Positions 16,442-26,140 of a DNA stretch of 64,000 bases are shown one piece after another. The translations under genes and the position numbers were made by a program. This stretch comes from CAWAND01 sp963783335. GTDB lineage: Bacteria; Chloroflexota; Anaerolineae; Anaerolineales; E44-bin32. Numbering within the stretch: the first letter of the stretch is position 1; each line of letters begins with the position of its first letter. The stretch spans positions 310,001-374,000 of the forward strand of contig CAWAND010000004.1 in NCBI GenBank assembly GCA_963783335.1. The letters are read 5' to 3'. Below the pieces are notes generated by a model that saw nothing but the letters and a program-made list of their open reading frames with translations, was not told the DNA's origin and searched no databases.

Positions 16442-17323
16442 ATGAAAATCATCGACCTGACCATTCCGCTGGGTATCGGCACACCGCCTTGGCCGACATA
16501 CGAACCGCTGCAAGTCAAGTACTTCAAGCGCCTTGCCCCCAACGGCGCCAACGGCCAGCTCTTGACGCACTCCAACCACCTGGGAACCCACCTGGATGGT
16601 GAGATTCACTTTTATACGCCGGGGAAGGACATGGCAGCGCTGCAGATGGACTATCTGGTCCACGAGGGGGCTATCGTTGACCTGAGCGATGTTTGCGGCG
16701 ACTATGACGTGTACACCAGCAAGATGGTGGAAGAACGGGTTGAGGTCAAAGATGGCGACATCCTGGTCATTCACACTGGATATCACCACTTCGGATGGGA
16801 CCAACCGACGGCCGACGAGATCCGCTACATGGTCAAGCATCCCGGGCCAGACCGCGAGTTCGCGGAATGGGCCAAAGCCAAGAAGCTGCGCTGGATTGCG
16901 GTGGATTGCGGGAGCGCCGACCACCCCATGAACACGATCATCCGCACCTGGATGCCCCGCCAGGCGAAGGAGGCGGAAAAAGTGTTCCAGAAGAAACAAG
17001 GTACAAGCCTTGAGGAATTCTTCGATGACAGCAAGTACCAACTGATGCATATCGAGATGTTCCCTCACAGCATCATCCATGCCGAGTGCCTTGGCGGCGA
17101 TATCGACCTGCTTCTCAACCAGCGGGCAACGATCGGCTTCTTCCCGTGGCGCTTTGTCGACGGCGAAGCCAGCATAGGACGATGCGTTGCGTTCGTGGAA
17201 GACGATCGGTACGAAGAACTGATGAAACAGAAGGAGGCCATGTCGAAATCCCGCTTCGGAGACGCCATCGATCCAACACATGTCGAGTCACTCGACAAAA
17301 TCACACGCGCCAATATGAGCTGA
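16442..17323 (+). CDS. Cyclase-family metal-dependent hydrolase (KynB/isatin hydrolase-like)
   Basis: This 293-residue member of the cyclase family (PF04199) hydrolyses amide bonds, often in rings, using Mn2+ or Zn2+. The metal motif appears as SNHLGTHLDGEIHF (about residues 43-56), equivalent to HxGTHxDxxxH with the first His replaced by the N-H-L context. Further features are HTGYHHFGW near 108 and VDCGSADHP near 153. Known relatives are kynurenine formamidase, isatin hydrolase and cyclic ureide amidases. The ATG at 16442 was preferred over one 13 codons upstream because GAGGAG lies just before it. In the operon it could open a heterocycle oxidised by the molybdenum hydroxylase. Confidence 0.86.
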   Translation: MKIIDLTIPLGIGTPPWPTYEPLQVKYFKRLAPNGANGQLLTHSNHLGTHLDGEIHFYTPGKDMAALQMDYLVHEGAIVDLSDVCGDYDVYTSKMVEERVEVKDGDILVIHTGYHHFGWDQPTADEIRYMVKHPGPDREFAEWAKAKKLRWIAVDCGSADHPMNTIIRTWMPRQAKEAEKVFQKKQGTSLEEFFDDSKYQLMHIEMFPHSIIHAECLGGDIDLLLNQRATIGFFPWRFVDGEASIGRCVAFVEDDRYEELMKQKEAMSKSRFGDAIDPTHVESLDKITRANMS

Positions 17324-17371
17324 GCGCCCAACTTTCGGGGCCACCACGCACAGGACAAGGAGCTGAATGTC

Positions 17372-18097
17372 ATGAGACTTGAACCGCCGGAGAAGGTTTC
17401 ACGCGAACAACTGACCATCGACGTCCGGGAGATCGAACCCCTGCTTCAGGGCCCAAGCATGGACATGAAGCCCTGGCCGGGCGCCATGATCACCCTGAAA
17501 GACGGCCGCACGCTGTACATCCGTGAGGCGCGGCTCGAAGAAGCCCCCAAGATGATGGGCTACATCAAGAAGGTCATGGAAGCCGACCACGACTTCTACG
17601 ACATCGTTGGTGCGCGCGTTTACGCCGAGATCCTCGGTTGGTACCGCAAACGGCTCAAGGACCCCTACACCCTGGTGGGATTGATTGACGGCGTGTGGGC
17701 TGGCTTCGCCAATGGACGTCTGATGGACGAAGACGTCAACATCAGTTTGCATACCATGGCCCTTATGCGCGGCGGCCGGATCGGCGCCATCATGTACTAT
17801 GCCAAGGCGTACTATGGGTTCGAGATCCTTGGCAACCAGGAATGGTGGGCCACGTACGAGAGCTACAATGGCTGGCTCCGCTGGGGCGTAGGCATGGCGC
17901 AGAACACCTACCCCTGGCCCGAGTATCAGCACGAGTTGGGCGGTGCCCGCGTCTACTATGTGGACAAGAAGTACTGGGACAGCACGGTCAAGGACTATGT
18001 CCGTCAGATGATCGGCGCCGATCTCGTGTTCGACGTTCCCAAGGACGTCGTCGAAGCCAACAAGGACCTTCAGGTACCGGAGGAAGTGCTCGTCTAG
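17372..18097 (+). CDS. Unrecognised 241-residue protein, possibly GNAT-like
   Basis: I do not recognise this family with certainty. The middle reads like a GNAT acyltransferase: LYIREARLEEAPKMMGYIKK starts the fold, a Tyr-rich strand pair follows, and YAKAYYGFEILG with TYESYNGWLRW resembles the later GNAT helices. A clear acetyl-CoA pyrophosphate loop (Q/RxxGxG/A) is not seen; RGGRIGAIMYY (near residue 131) is the nearest match. No signal peptide or membrane segment is present, and Trp and Tyr are unusually frequent. It is the last gene of the decarboxylase/FdrA operon, with AAGGAG upstream, and is followed 38 bp later by a strong terminator. A role in handling the pathway's acyl-CoA is a guess. 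Confidence 0.6.
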   Translation: MRLEPPEKVSREQLTIDVREIEPLLQGPSMDMKPWPGAMITLKDGRTLYIREARLEEAPKMMGYIKKVMEADHDFYDIVGARVYAEILGWYRKRLKDPYTLVGLIDGVWAGFANGRLMDEDVNISLHTMALMRGGRIGAIMYYAKAYYGFEILGNQEWWATYESYNGWLRWGVGMAQNTYPWPEYQHELGGARVYYVDKKYWDSTVKDYVRQMIGADLVFDVPKDVVEANKDLQVPEEVLV

Positions 18098-18134
18098 CTT
18101 TCGGCGAGCGACCTCCCCAGGTCACTCATGGGCC

Positions 18135-18172
18135 CCCGGGCGTCTTCATCGAAGGCGCCCGGGTTTCTTTTT
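18135..18172 (+). terminator. Intrinsic terminator of the decarboxylase/FdrA operon
   Basis: A 12-bp stem (18135-18146 with 18152-18163, one G-U pair) and a CATCG loop are followed by TTTCTTTTT. It lies 38 bp after the stop codon of the last plus-strand gene. Confidence 0.88.
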
Positions 18173-18209
18173 GGGGGAGGCTGCTTGCCACCTGATCCAA
18201 CCAACTCGA

Positions 18210-18247
18210 GACCAAGAGTTTGTGCCTTCCTACACAAACTCTTGGTC
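18210..18247. repeat. Perfect 15-bp inverted repeat with 8-nt centre
   Basis: Arms at 18210-18224 and 18233-18247 are exact reverse complements and flank CCTTCCTA. The inner part (GTTTGTG-N8-CACAAAC) has the same layout as the Rex/CRP-like palindromes elsewhere in the window. There is no T-tract on either side, so it is not an ordinary terminator. It lies between the operon terminator and the minus-strand gene ends. Confidence 0.7.
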
Positions 18248-18341
18248 CCTGTGCATGCGCCTGTCGGTGGATGGACTCACCTCCCCCAACAGATCCCACG
18301 CGAGCGGCTCCACTATCTTGTGAACGCTTGAGAGACATGAA

Positions 18342-18364
18342 GAGCCGGCCCGATGGGCCGGCTC
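18342..18364 (-). terminator. Probable terminator hairpin after the ImmA/IrrE-like gene
   Basis: A perfect 10-bp G+C-rich stem with a 3-nt loop sits 34 bp past the minus-strand stop codon. The following minus-strand sequence (TTCATGTCT) has only a weak T-run, so termination may be inefficient. Confidence 0.5.
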
Positions 18365-18397
18365 CTGCAGGCGATAATCGTTGGTGGTGCGGGTCGA

Positions 18398-18908
18398 TCA
18401 GTGCGGGACGGTCGTCTGGACCTCGTCCCAGCGGGCAGCGGCAACTTCACTAGGCATGCCAAAGGCATCTGCGAAGTCATCTCGTGAGCCGCCGCGTTTG
18501 CGGTAGGCCTCGACCATCATGGCCGGCGCCACCAGAGCGCGTGCAAAACATTCGGCCGAGTTCGCGGAGTTCCGAAAGGAGCAGATCCGCCAGGCCAAGG
18601 GCACGGCCCTGCTTGCTGGTGATGAGCGCGCTCAACGTCTCCCGAGCCAGGGCGAAGCGTCGCTTCTCCGGGGTCAAGTTGACGTGCACGAAGACGTTAC
18701 CGCGCTGCGTCAGTGGCCGGGCGAAGGTGGCGTCCCACAGGCTTGAGTACATCTCGACCACCCCGAAGTCATTCTGATAGAGCCCCGGCGGATGCTTGAG
18801 CATCTCCTCCACCGGTACGGGGGGTTCTGAGGTGCCTGTATAGTCAGCCAGGCCTTGCGCCAGGTTCCTGACGAACCAGCGGCGCTCCTCACGCGTAGTG
18901 GAAATCAT
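18398..18908 (-). CDS. ImmA/IrrE-like protein lacking HExxH, single-base frameshift
   Basis: Two overlapping frames together encode one protein of about 169 residues. The first frame (from the ATG at 18908) gives ERRWFVRNLAQGLADY and RGNVFVHVNLTPEKRRFALARETL. The second gives ECFARALVAPAMMVEAYRKRGG and DDFADAFGMPSEVAAARW. The latter is the C-terminal signature of ImmA/IrrE peptidases (EANxFAAxLLMP, then xxxLAxxFGVS). The switch lies near 18565 and the span is 3n+1, so one extra base explains it. Where the HExxH zinc site should be, the sequence reads ALARETLSALI, so it is probably not an active protease. It overlaps the preceding small gene by 4 nt (ATGA), implying coupled translation and a shared function. 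Confidence 0.55.
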
Positions 18909-19201
18909 GCAACCTGCTCGTCGTCAGCGGCCTGATCACGGTCGTCGACCAGCCCTTCCAAGGGCGAGGGCAGCTCGATGCGGGGCTGAGTGATTTCCTC
19001 AACCGCCTTGACCGTGCGATAGGCCAAAATGGAAAACTCGGCGAAATTCGTTGCGTGAAGATCGGAAAGCCGAGTCTTCAGCTCGTCGCTGAAATCGAAA
19101 TTGTCGAGGAGCGATGTGACCGTGCCGTTGGAGAAGGCCTGAGCCACCGACGGATCCACGATCGAGCGTGCCACCAACTGATTGAGCGCCTGCATAGACA
19201 T
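18905..19201 (-). CDS. NHLP-clan (Os1348-like) small protein
   Basis: A 98-residue acidic protein with AGGAG 8 nt before its ATG. Its first 65 residues follow the leader-like pattern of the NHLP/Os1348 group: LNQLVARSIVDPSVAQAF, then LLDNFDFSDELKTRLSDLHA, then NFAEFSILAYRTV, spaced as in nitrile-hydratase-derived RiPP leaders (xxFxxxPxxxLxxFxLxxEExxxLxxIxAxxFxEF). The C-terminal 30 residues are Asp/Glu/Pro-rich and have no Cys, so no obvious modified core peptide is present. It may be a stand-alone leader-domain protein. It is translationally coupled to an ImmA/IrrE-like gene and preceded by an intrinsic terminator that could act as an attenuator. The family call rests on pattern memory, not a search. 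Confidence 0.5.
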   Translation of the reverse strand: MSMQALNQLVARSIVDPSVAQAFSNGTVTSLLDNFDFSDELKTRLSDLHATNFAEFSILAYRTVKAVEEITQPRIELPSPLEGLVDDRDQAADDEQVA

Positions 19202-19245
19202 TTGCGTTTCTCCTGTGTATTAGAGCCTTCCGGTCTCGAGTTGTT

Positions 19246-19289
19246 AAAACAAAAAGGCAACCCGAAGGCTTTCGCCTTCGTGCGCTGCC
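19246..19289 (-). terminator. Intrinsic terminator or attenuator upstream of the NHLP-like gene
   Basis: On the minus strand a 7-bp stem capped by GAAA (19280-19263) is extended by a GGCA/TGCC outer stem and followed directly by TTTTTGTTTT. It ends 45 nt before the NHLP-like start and lies 80 nt after the micro-ORF, so it either ends the micro-ORF transcript or controls read-through. Confidence 0.75.
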
Positions 19290-19369
19290 TCACAAAGTCC
19301 AAATTAAGGCTAGGTGTCGGACAAGAACCCTCAGCTACTCACCACTGAGGCTTTCGACCTTGGGGATGA

Positions 19370-19411
19370 CTAGCCGTCCCCACCACCCATTGCAGCGCCA
19401 TATATTCTCAT
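19370..19411 (-). CDS. Possible 13-residue micro-ORF
   Basis: On the minus strand a strong ribosome site (GGAGG, 8 nt spacing) precedes ATG and 12 further codons ending in TAG; the peptide is MRIYGAAMGGGDG. It lies between the decayed BTAD regulator and the NHLP-like gene, with an intrinsic terminator 80 nt downstream. Such tiny Gly-rich peptides can be signal or leader peptides. I cannot tell whether it is translated, and no homologue is known to me. Confidence 0.35.
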   Translation of the reverse strand: MRIYGAAMGGGDG

Positions 19412-19583
19412 TGCGGCAACCTCCATGAAAGATTCTACGATCCACTCTGTGATAAATGTACAGCAAGCCACTCAACGGGCTCTCTGCGCCAAACAATAGA
19501 AGTTGGACAGATTCTGATGATGGGGGCGGTTGGTGCCTCCGGCAAGCACGAGCCGCACCCCTTTGAGAGTTAGGTTAGGCTTG
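19412..19583. other. Non-coding spacer upstream of the micro-ORF
   Basis: About 170 bp with no convincing reading frame. It should hold the promoter for the micro-ORF and NHLP-like genes, but I see no clear -10/-35 pair. Confidence 0.35.
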
Positions 19584-22500
19584 CTAGCCAATCATACGCG
19601 AATAAGCCTCTCTCACCTCAACCGAAGGATCAAGGCCGAGGTCAGATGAAAGCAAGTCCACGTACCTCTGATAGTGCGCCACCAGGGCGCTACGCCTATT
19701 CAGGCGACCCAGCATGAGTATGTATCTGAGATTTCAAATCATCACGATAAGGATCAATCGCAAGTGCATCGCGCAGAAGTCTTTCAGCTTTGTCCGGCTG
19801 GTCCCGCATCAACGCCTCATCGGCGTGTTCAGAGACAAGATCAAGGTAGAGCATTTCCAGATTTCGCCGACGCGTGAGAACCCACTCTGACTCGAACTCC
19901 GGCAGGAAGGATCCACTGTAGAGGCGGATAGACTTAGTCAACGCAAAGAGACGACGGGGGTCTCCGGTCGGAAGCTCCTTCGAGATCCTTGATGCCCTTT
20001 CAAACTTGCGCACATCGTATTCAAGTTCGACGCCGGAAGAGATAGAGTAGAGTGCCCCATCCAGCTGGACGAAATCCTTCCCAAATGCGTTTCGAAGACT
20101 GTACACTGCCATGTGCAGGTTCGCAGTCTGTCTTCCCTGAGGATGGTCCGGCCAGAATGTCCCGCTGAGAACGTCCTTGTCAGCCCCTCCTTGATCGACC
20201 AGGAAGAATAGAAGCTCCTTGACCTGTGGTTTGAGCCCAGTGACTTCTTCCCCTTTGAATACGGCGGTTGAGCGGCCGAGCGCTTTCACTTGGACCTCTT
20301 TGGATGTTACTACGGCCCCAGGGGAACTCTGCGTGTAGTATCCAGCGACCGTGTTCATGGTTTCAATCCTAGTATGTGACGACTTCCCAAATCGCCGACC
20401 TCTTCAGATTGCTACGGCAAAACTCGAGCATCGCCTCGTCAGAAAGAAGCTCTGAGGCAATCACCTGCTCCATGTGCCCCGCTCCACTGCGCTCAAGAGT
20501 TCTTCATCGTTCTGAATCCCTCGCCGAGCACTTGTTCGAGCGAATGAGAATTGGCATACTCTAGCGCCAATCCCAGGTCACCCAACGAGCCAATCGAGTT
20601 CCCCGAGACGTAGCAGGCACGAGCGCGGAGATAGAGCACACGAACCCGATCTGCCGGCTCAAGCCGAGGATTTTCAAGTAGCTTGGTAAGATTGTCCATC
20701 GCGTTCTTGGGGCTCGCAGCCAGTTCTAGTGCGGCCAGTTGAACCCGAACCCTGGGTGGATTCTCCTGGTGCCCGCCTACCTCGATCGCACGTTTGAGCC
20801 ACTCGTGAGCTGTCGCAAGCCCTCCACTCCTTCTGTGCAAGACTGCGGTTTGCACACAAATGTACTCTGTCCCATCTCGATCGCCGACATTGGCCATCAG
20901 GGCCAAAGCTTCGCCGTACAGCTCTGCGGCTTGGAGCCTAAGACCAAGGTCCCTGAAGAGATCCGCCTGGCCCAGGTAGACACTCGCTTCATAGAGACTA
21001 CTGCCGGCCTGTTTGGCGTGCTCCAGAACCTCTGGCATAGTGAGAGAGCGCTTCTTCGAAGTCCCCCATGCTGTGCTCAATGGTGGCCAGGTTGTTCAAG
21101 GAAATCGCGATTGGACGTGAGCTCGCTTCCGAGACGCAACCTCCAGCGCCTCACTGCACTCTGCTTCGCCTCATGAACTTGCCGGCAGCGAGCTGAACTG
21201 TGTGAAGAGCGGTCAGTGCGTAGGAATCATTGGAGTTGCTGTCGGAACTCTGTGAGTTCTCGACCAACGCTTGAGCCAAACTCAATGCATCGTCTAGATC
21301 GCCTTTCGCATTGCGAGAAGGGCGCGATACCTTAGCACATAGGTCCTTACAAGGTTCGACTGGGCAGACCGTTGAGTTTCTCCGCCCTCTCCAGCCAGCT
21401 TTCTGCCTTGGCGTTGTCCCCCTCATCGAATGCTATTGCCCCAAGAAGGGCAGCAGCCCTCGCAGATTGTGGAACCACTAGGGATTCCCCTTCTCGTCGT
21501 CAAAGATACCTTCTACCAGACGTCGAGCATCATCCAACCTTCCTTTGTCCGCGAAGGCAACTGCTAGCAAGATCCGGATCTGGCTGTCCGGGCTCTCTTC
21601 AATCCCGAAATCCTCGGCCCAATTTGCCAGGGTCTCGATCTTGCCTGCTTCAAAGGCGTCGTTTGCCCGGATTCCGCAAGATCCACCGCCGCTTCGGTTC
21701 TTCCCGAAAGAACAAGCGCTTGGACTGCTTCCTCGATTTCCCTCTGCCTTGAGGTATTTGGCAGCCTGAGCGCACAATTCCTCAAACCCATCGTGGTCAG
21801 ACCAGACTTGTTTCGATCAGGAACCGCCAAAGAGCGGGTGATACTCGTATGTAACTGGGTCATCGCCGGTAGCAGTCACAAAGAGCCCTTCAGAAATCAG
21901 TTGTTCAAGGAATCTGGGCGCATTCGCTTCCCCCAACACATCCTCGCAAGACCTTGCGCTCATTACAGGCAGCACCGATGAATCAAGCATGAACTGGCGC
22001 TAAGGCCTTCTGGCTGGCGATTGAGAACGACTGAGGCCAGGTACTCGTAAACCATTGGCCGGGGATTTGCACCAATCGCTCGCAGGCTCCGGCCTCCAAG
22101 CACACCCGACATTATGATGCCCGTGATCCAGCCTTTGGTCTCATCAAGTACTTGTTCGATCTCCATCTCGCCCAGTTCTTCGTTGTAGGTCATTTGGCAA
22201 GGTGGACAGCTCTCGACGCGTAGAGCTAGGTCATGCGGCCCAAAGCCAGCCAACCTGCCCTCCGGCCATCAGTCTCGCCAGAGACACTTCAAGCACCTCG
22301 CTCCCAGCGCGACACCTTGACCTGCTCGGAGTGGTCAAGGAAAGTGTCCAGGAACTCCCGCCCCCTTCGGAAGTGTTCAGTACGTCGGCTTCGTCGATCA
22401 GAAGCAAATGTTTCACTGACATTGTTCTCAATAAGGCGGCAAACGCCTGGGCAAGTGCTCCAGGCGGGGAACCCGAGAAGGCCCTCAAATCAAGATTATC

Positions 22501-22788
22501 CTTCAGTCTGCGAAAACGCTTTTCTAGCGAAGCCAGCAGCACCGTCGCCAAACGCATCACGTCACGATCTGCCTCGGTCAGTCCGACCCAGCAAACTGGG
22601 ATCTCGGTATGCGAGGCAAAGTCGGCCAGCAGGGTCGTCTTGCCATAGCCAGCAGGAGCAGCAATCACGATGAGTTTGCGGGCAATTTCGCCATGAATAG
22701 CGTCCACCAGACGTTCGCGGTGGATCTTGTTGGCATCGAATGCCGGGGGGGTAATGGCGTGCTTCAGCGAAGGATCAAGCCTGGCCAT
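19584..22788 (-). pseudogene. Decayed MalT-like STAND-TPR-BTAD transcriptional regulator
   Basis: This is a paralogue of the regulator at 22983-26116, broken by at least six frameshifts. Starting at the ATG at 22788, the P-loop is intact (APAGYGKTTLLADF) and a Walker B follows (KHLLLIDEADVLN). The frame changes near 22370, 22330, 22240 and 21990, where FMLDSS-type and VTYEYHPLF pieces reappear, and again at several points in the TPR-rich region (21863-20493). The BTAD end is clear at 20358-19700 (VQVKALGRSTAVF, SLRNAFGKDF, AIDPYRDDL). It shifts once more near 19715 and then ends in LGRLNRRSALVAHYQRYVDLL and a stop at 19584. The density of breaks, far above that of its neighbours, argues for real decay. 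Confidence 0.75.
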
Positions 22789-22982
22789 GTTCCTCGCCTA
22801 GCGAAGGGAAAAGACGGGCGCTGTGCAGTGGCCCCGATCTCAACGCGCTCTCAACGATTTGACATGACTTACAATCAGTTTACAGATTATAGAGGACCCC
22901 AAGGGGAATGCCAAGCGGGAGATTTCGCTCAACCTCTACGACTACACGAAGACGGTCTGATCTGAGTTATCACTGCGTTTGC

Positions 22983-25900
22983 TTATCCTCGGAACTTGAT
23001 CCCCAGATCCTGCTCGAGCAGTCGCCGATAACGCCGTTCGTGTTGGATCTGAGAGACGCGCCGTCCAAGTCGTGACAGCAATTCCATATAGGCCAGGTTG
23101 AGATCTTCCCGATACGGGTCGATTTTCAGCGCTATACGGAGGTAGCTCAAACTGGCTTCCGCATCATCTCTCCGTCGACTGCCGAGCGCCAGTTTCACAG
23201 CGAGGTCGGCATAAAGACCCTCCAGCATCGCACGGCGCTCCAGGATCCACTGATCATCGTCGCCATCCATAAATGGTCCGGTATAGAGATCAAGTGTCTC
23301 GCGAGCAACATGTGACCACGGGAGCTTGGATGGATCGAGTTCGGCTGACTGACCTATTCCCCTGGAAAAGTGAGAGACATCGTAGTTCTGCACGACACTG
23401 GACTCCAGATAGTACTGACCACTGGAGAAACCGATGGAATCACGACCGATTGATTGGCGCAGGTGATAGATCGCCGTATGGAGACTGCTTGTTTGCTTCT
23501 CCGGTGCCACGCCACGCCAGAACAACTCCCCCAATACTTCACCTCTACTCGTTGGTTCTCTGCAAGATACACGAGCAGTCGAATCTCAAGGGGCGCAAGC
23601 GAAGTGACATGCGAGTCTTCCACAATCACCTGTGGGAGACCCAGGGCAACAATCTTCACCCCGGCCTTGGTGGACACTCGCTCACTCGTCAAGCGGTAAT
23701 GCCGAATAGCTGAAGCATGCATCTCTCGAATGCGGAGTTCGACAGCGCGGAGCTCCCTCGAATCGATGATGTGATCGGAAAGGAAGTTGAGAAACTCATG
23801 GTCAACATCGAGTTCGGCCGCTACCATCTGTATCGCCCCACGCTCCGAGGAACGCCGTAGCGCCATCTGCGCCCACCACGTCGCCCGTTTGTAGTTCTCC
23901 ATCTTGTAGCAAGATCTAGCTAGAAAGAAGAGCGCGAGCGTACGGTCCTGGGCCGTGAACGGAACACTCCTCCAGACCGACCAGACAAAACTCAGCACTT
24001 TGTCGGGGGATGATTTCGACAGCAGTGCAAGGTGCTCAATTACAAGTCTCGTGTGGACGTTTGCATTTGGCAGGCTCCGCCCTTCCTCAATGGCAAGTCT
24101 GGCCCCAGCAATATCTCCGCTCCGCCGGTGCAAAGCGGCTTGGAGAGCGATGACGTATTTCTTCCAGAACTCGGACCCTTCCTTCTTGCAGATGCTTTCC
24201 TTCAAATCGCCAACCTGACGTACTGCCTCTGGCAGAAGGCCAAGCTCTGAGATCATTTCCAATTCCGAAATGGCAACGGTCTCTTCCACGTACTTAGAAT
24301 CTACAGCCGCAGCAGCTTTCTTGGCTCGGTCAAGAGTATGCATCGCAGATCCATATCTTCCTCGCAAATGCCGTACATATGCCAGATCCATCAGCGCGGC
24401 GGAAAGACCGTAGAAGATACCGTTTGTCTCGAAGACTTCTGTGGCCCTTTCAGCACTGGTTTCAGCCGAGGCAAGATCTCCAGCATAGCACTCTACGTAA
24501 GCTCTTGTTGTCCATGCCAGGCCCTTGTGAAGAGCAGATGCCCCTCTCCCAAATCGCTCGGTTGCGAGAACAACGAACCTCTTTGCAGCATCTCTGTCTC
24601 CATGATGATCCGCGGCAAGGAATGCTTCTAGCCGAAGGAGTCGTACCCATCCATTAGGGTCCGAACGTCCGTCAAGGAGGTCCCTAAGTTCCCTAATGCG
24701 ATTCTCGAGCCCTAACCAGTCCTCCGCTGCGAGCGCGAGGAACGCTTTGCTTCCGCTGATCCTTCTTTGAAGCAAAAGCTGCTCGGTCTCTTCTAGTGTT
24801 CCAGAAGTCGAACTTGCAACGGTTAGGATCGGAATAACCTCCAACCGGTGACCGAATGCTTCCAGCAATGACGCCAGATGCATATTCAGATTGGGAACAC
24901 CAATTTCCTTGTGCTGAAAGTAGTTGCTCCAGCGTCGAAGGGTCTCCAGCCTGCCCTTGTGAAATAGCTTTTCCGCCACGTAGAGGGCCAAGGGTCTGGC
25001 CTCCCTCGCCTCACCCGCCGCCATCAACAGCTCAACCGCGTCCTCTGCCCATTCGTCGGTCTCGGAAAGGGCTCGTGCCGATCGGATCAGCAGGCGTCGG
25101 TGCTTCTGCTCGTCCCTGGTTTTGGCTCGAGACTGGAGGAAGCTTGAAAACAACTGGTGATACTCATACGTCTTGGGATCGTCGTCGGTCACGCTGATGA
25201 AAATGCCGCGGCGGAGCAGATCGTTCAGCATCGCCTGGCTGTCATTCCGCCCCAGCACGGAGTCGCAGAGCTCGGCGGTCATTATGGGAAGCACCGACGA
25301 GTCCAGCAGAAATCGCTGCACCGCTGCGGGCTGACGATCGAAGACGGCCATGGCCAGATAGTCATACGCCAGCGGCTCATCGGCGGCGATCAGGCTGGGC
25401 ACATGATGGCTAACCAACCTCTCCGAAAGCAGCACCCCAGTCACCCAGCCGCCGGTCTCTTCCATCAGGTCCCCGACCAGAGCCTCGCTGACATCTTCCC
25501 CGGTCCTCCGTTTTACGACCTCGCCCAGCTCATCGGCCCGCAGGGCCAGGCTGTCTGAGTCGAACGTGGCGAGTTGGTCGGATGCCAGGAGCTGAACCAG
25601 CGGGATGTCGGGCAGCTCCCTACCCCCGGTGACGATTGTCTGCCCATCCGGACCCTCCTTGACCAGCTCGGCGAGAAACGCTCGCCCGTTTTCCGACGGG
25701 TTGAGCCAATGCACGTCGTCGAAGACCATCACACACGGCTCGCGCACCTGGTCCTTCAGGGCCTGGGCAATCGCTCTGGCCAGAGCCCTGGAACTGGCCC
25801 CCGCCAAACCCTCAATGCGCACCGCACCCCGCAGCCGCCGAAATCGCCGAGTGAGCGAGGTCCACAACACTTCCGATAGCCGCATCACATCCTGGTCCGC

Positions 25901-26116
25901 CTCAGTCAGGCGCACCCAACACACCGGACGGTCGGCTTGCGCGCTGAATTCGGCCAGCAAGGTGGTCTTCCCGAATCCTGCCGGCGCCGAGATGAGGATC
26001 AGTTTCTTATCGAGTTTTTCGTTGAGCGCGTTGACCAGCCTGGGCCGCGGGGCCTGAATGGACTCCAGGCTGGGAGGCGTTATGGCGTGGCCAAGATATG
26101 AACTGGGTCTCCCCAT
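22983..26116 (-). CDS. MalT-like STAND ATPase-TPR transcriptional regulator with C-terminal BTAD domain (one frameshift)
   Basis: This large regulator has about 1045 residues. The N-terminal STAND NTPase has a Walker A (APAGFGKTTLLAEF, near 44) and Walker B (VMVFDDVHWLNPSENG, near 128). A winged-helix-like part and a long TPR region (about 330-800) follow, typical of MalT-type sensors. The C-terminus holds a winged-helix DNA-binding segment (LGLPQVIVEDSHVTSLAPLE to RLLVYLAENQR) and a bacterial transcriptional activation domain (ALKIDPYREDLNLAYMELL). The frame breaks near 23545, where one A seems to be missing from a short A-run (GTGAAG instead of GTGAAAG). Restoring it joins VEVKVLGELFWRG. 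Proteins of this type often sit next to the operons they activate; the NHLP-like gene is the nearest candidate target. Confidence 0.82.
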
Positions 26117-26140
26117 GCGACCTATTCCCCCTTCTCTTGG

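Noticed and set aside
16427..17281. Minus-strand ORF of 284 codons opposite the cyclase gene
   Set aside because: Antisense shadow of a gene with the HxGTHxD-type metal motif; no start context and no family features.
19277..19296. Eighth Rex/CRP-like palindrome near the NHLP-like gene (TTCGTG-N8-CACAAA)
   Set aside because: It has four mismatches over 16 positions and overlaps the terminator hairpin, which already explains the symmetry.
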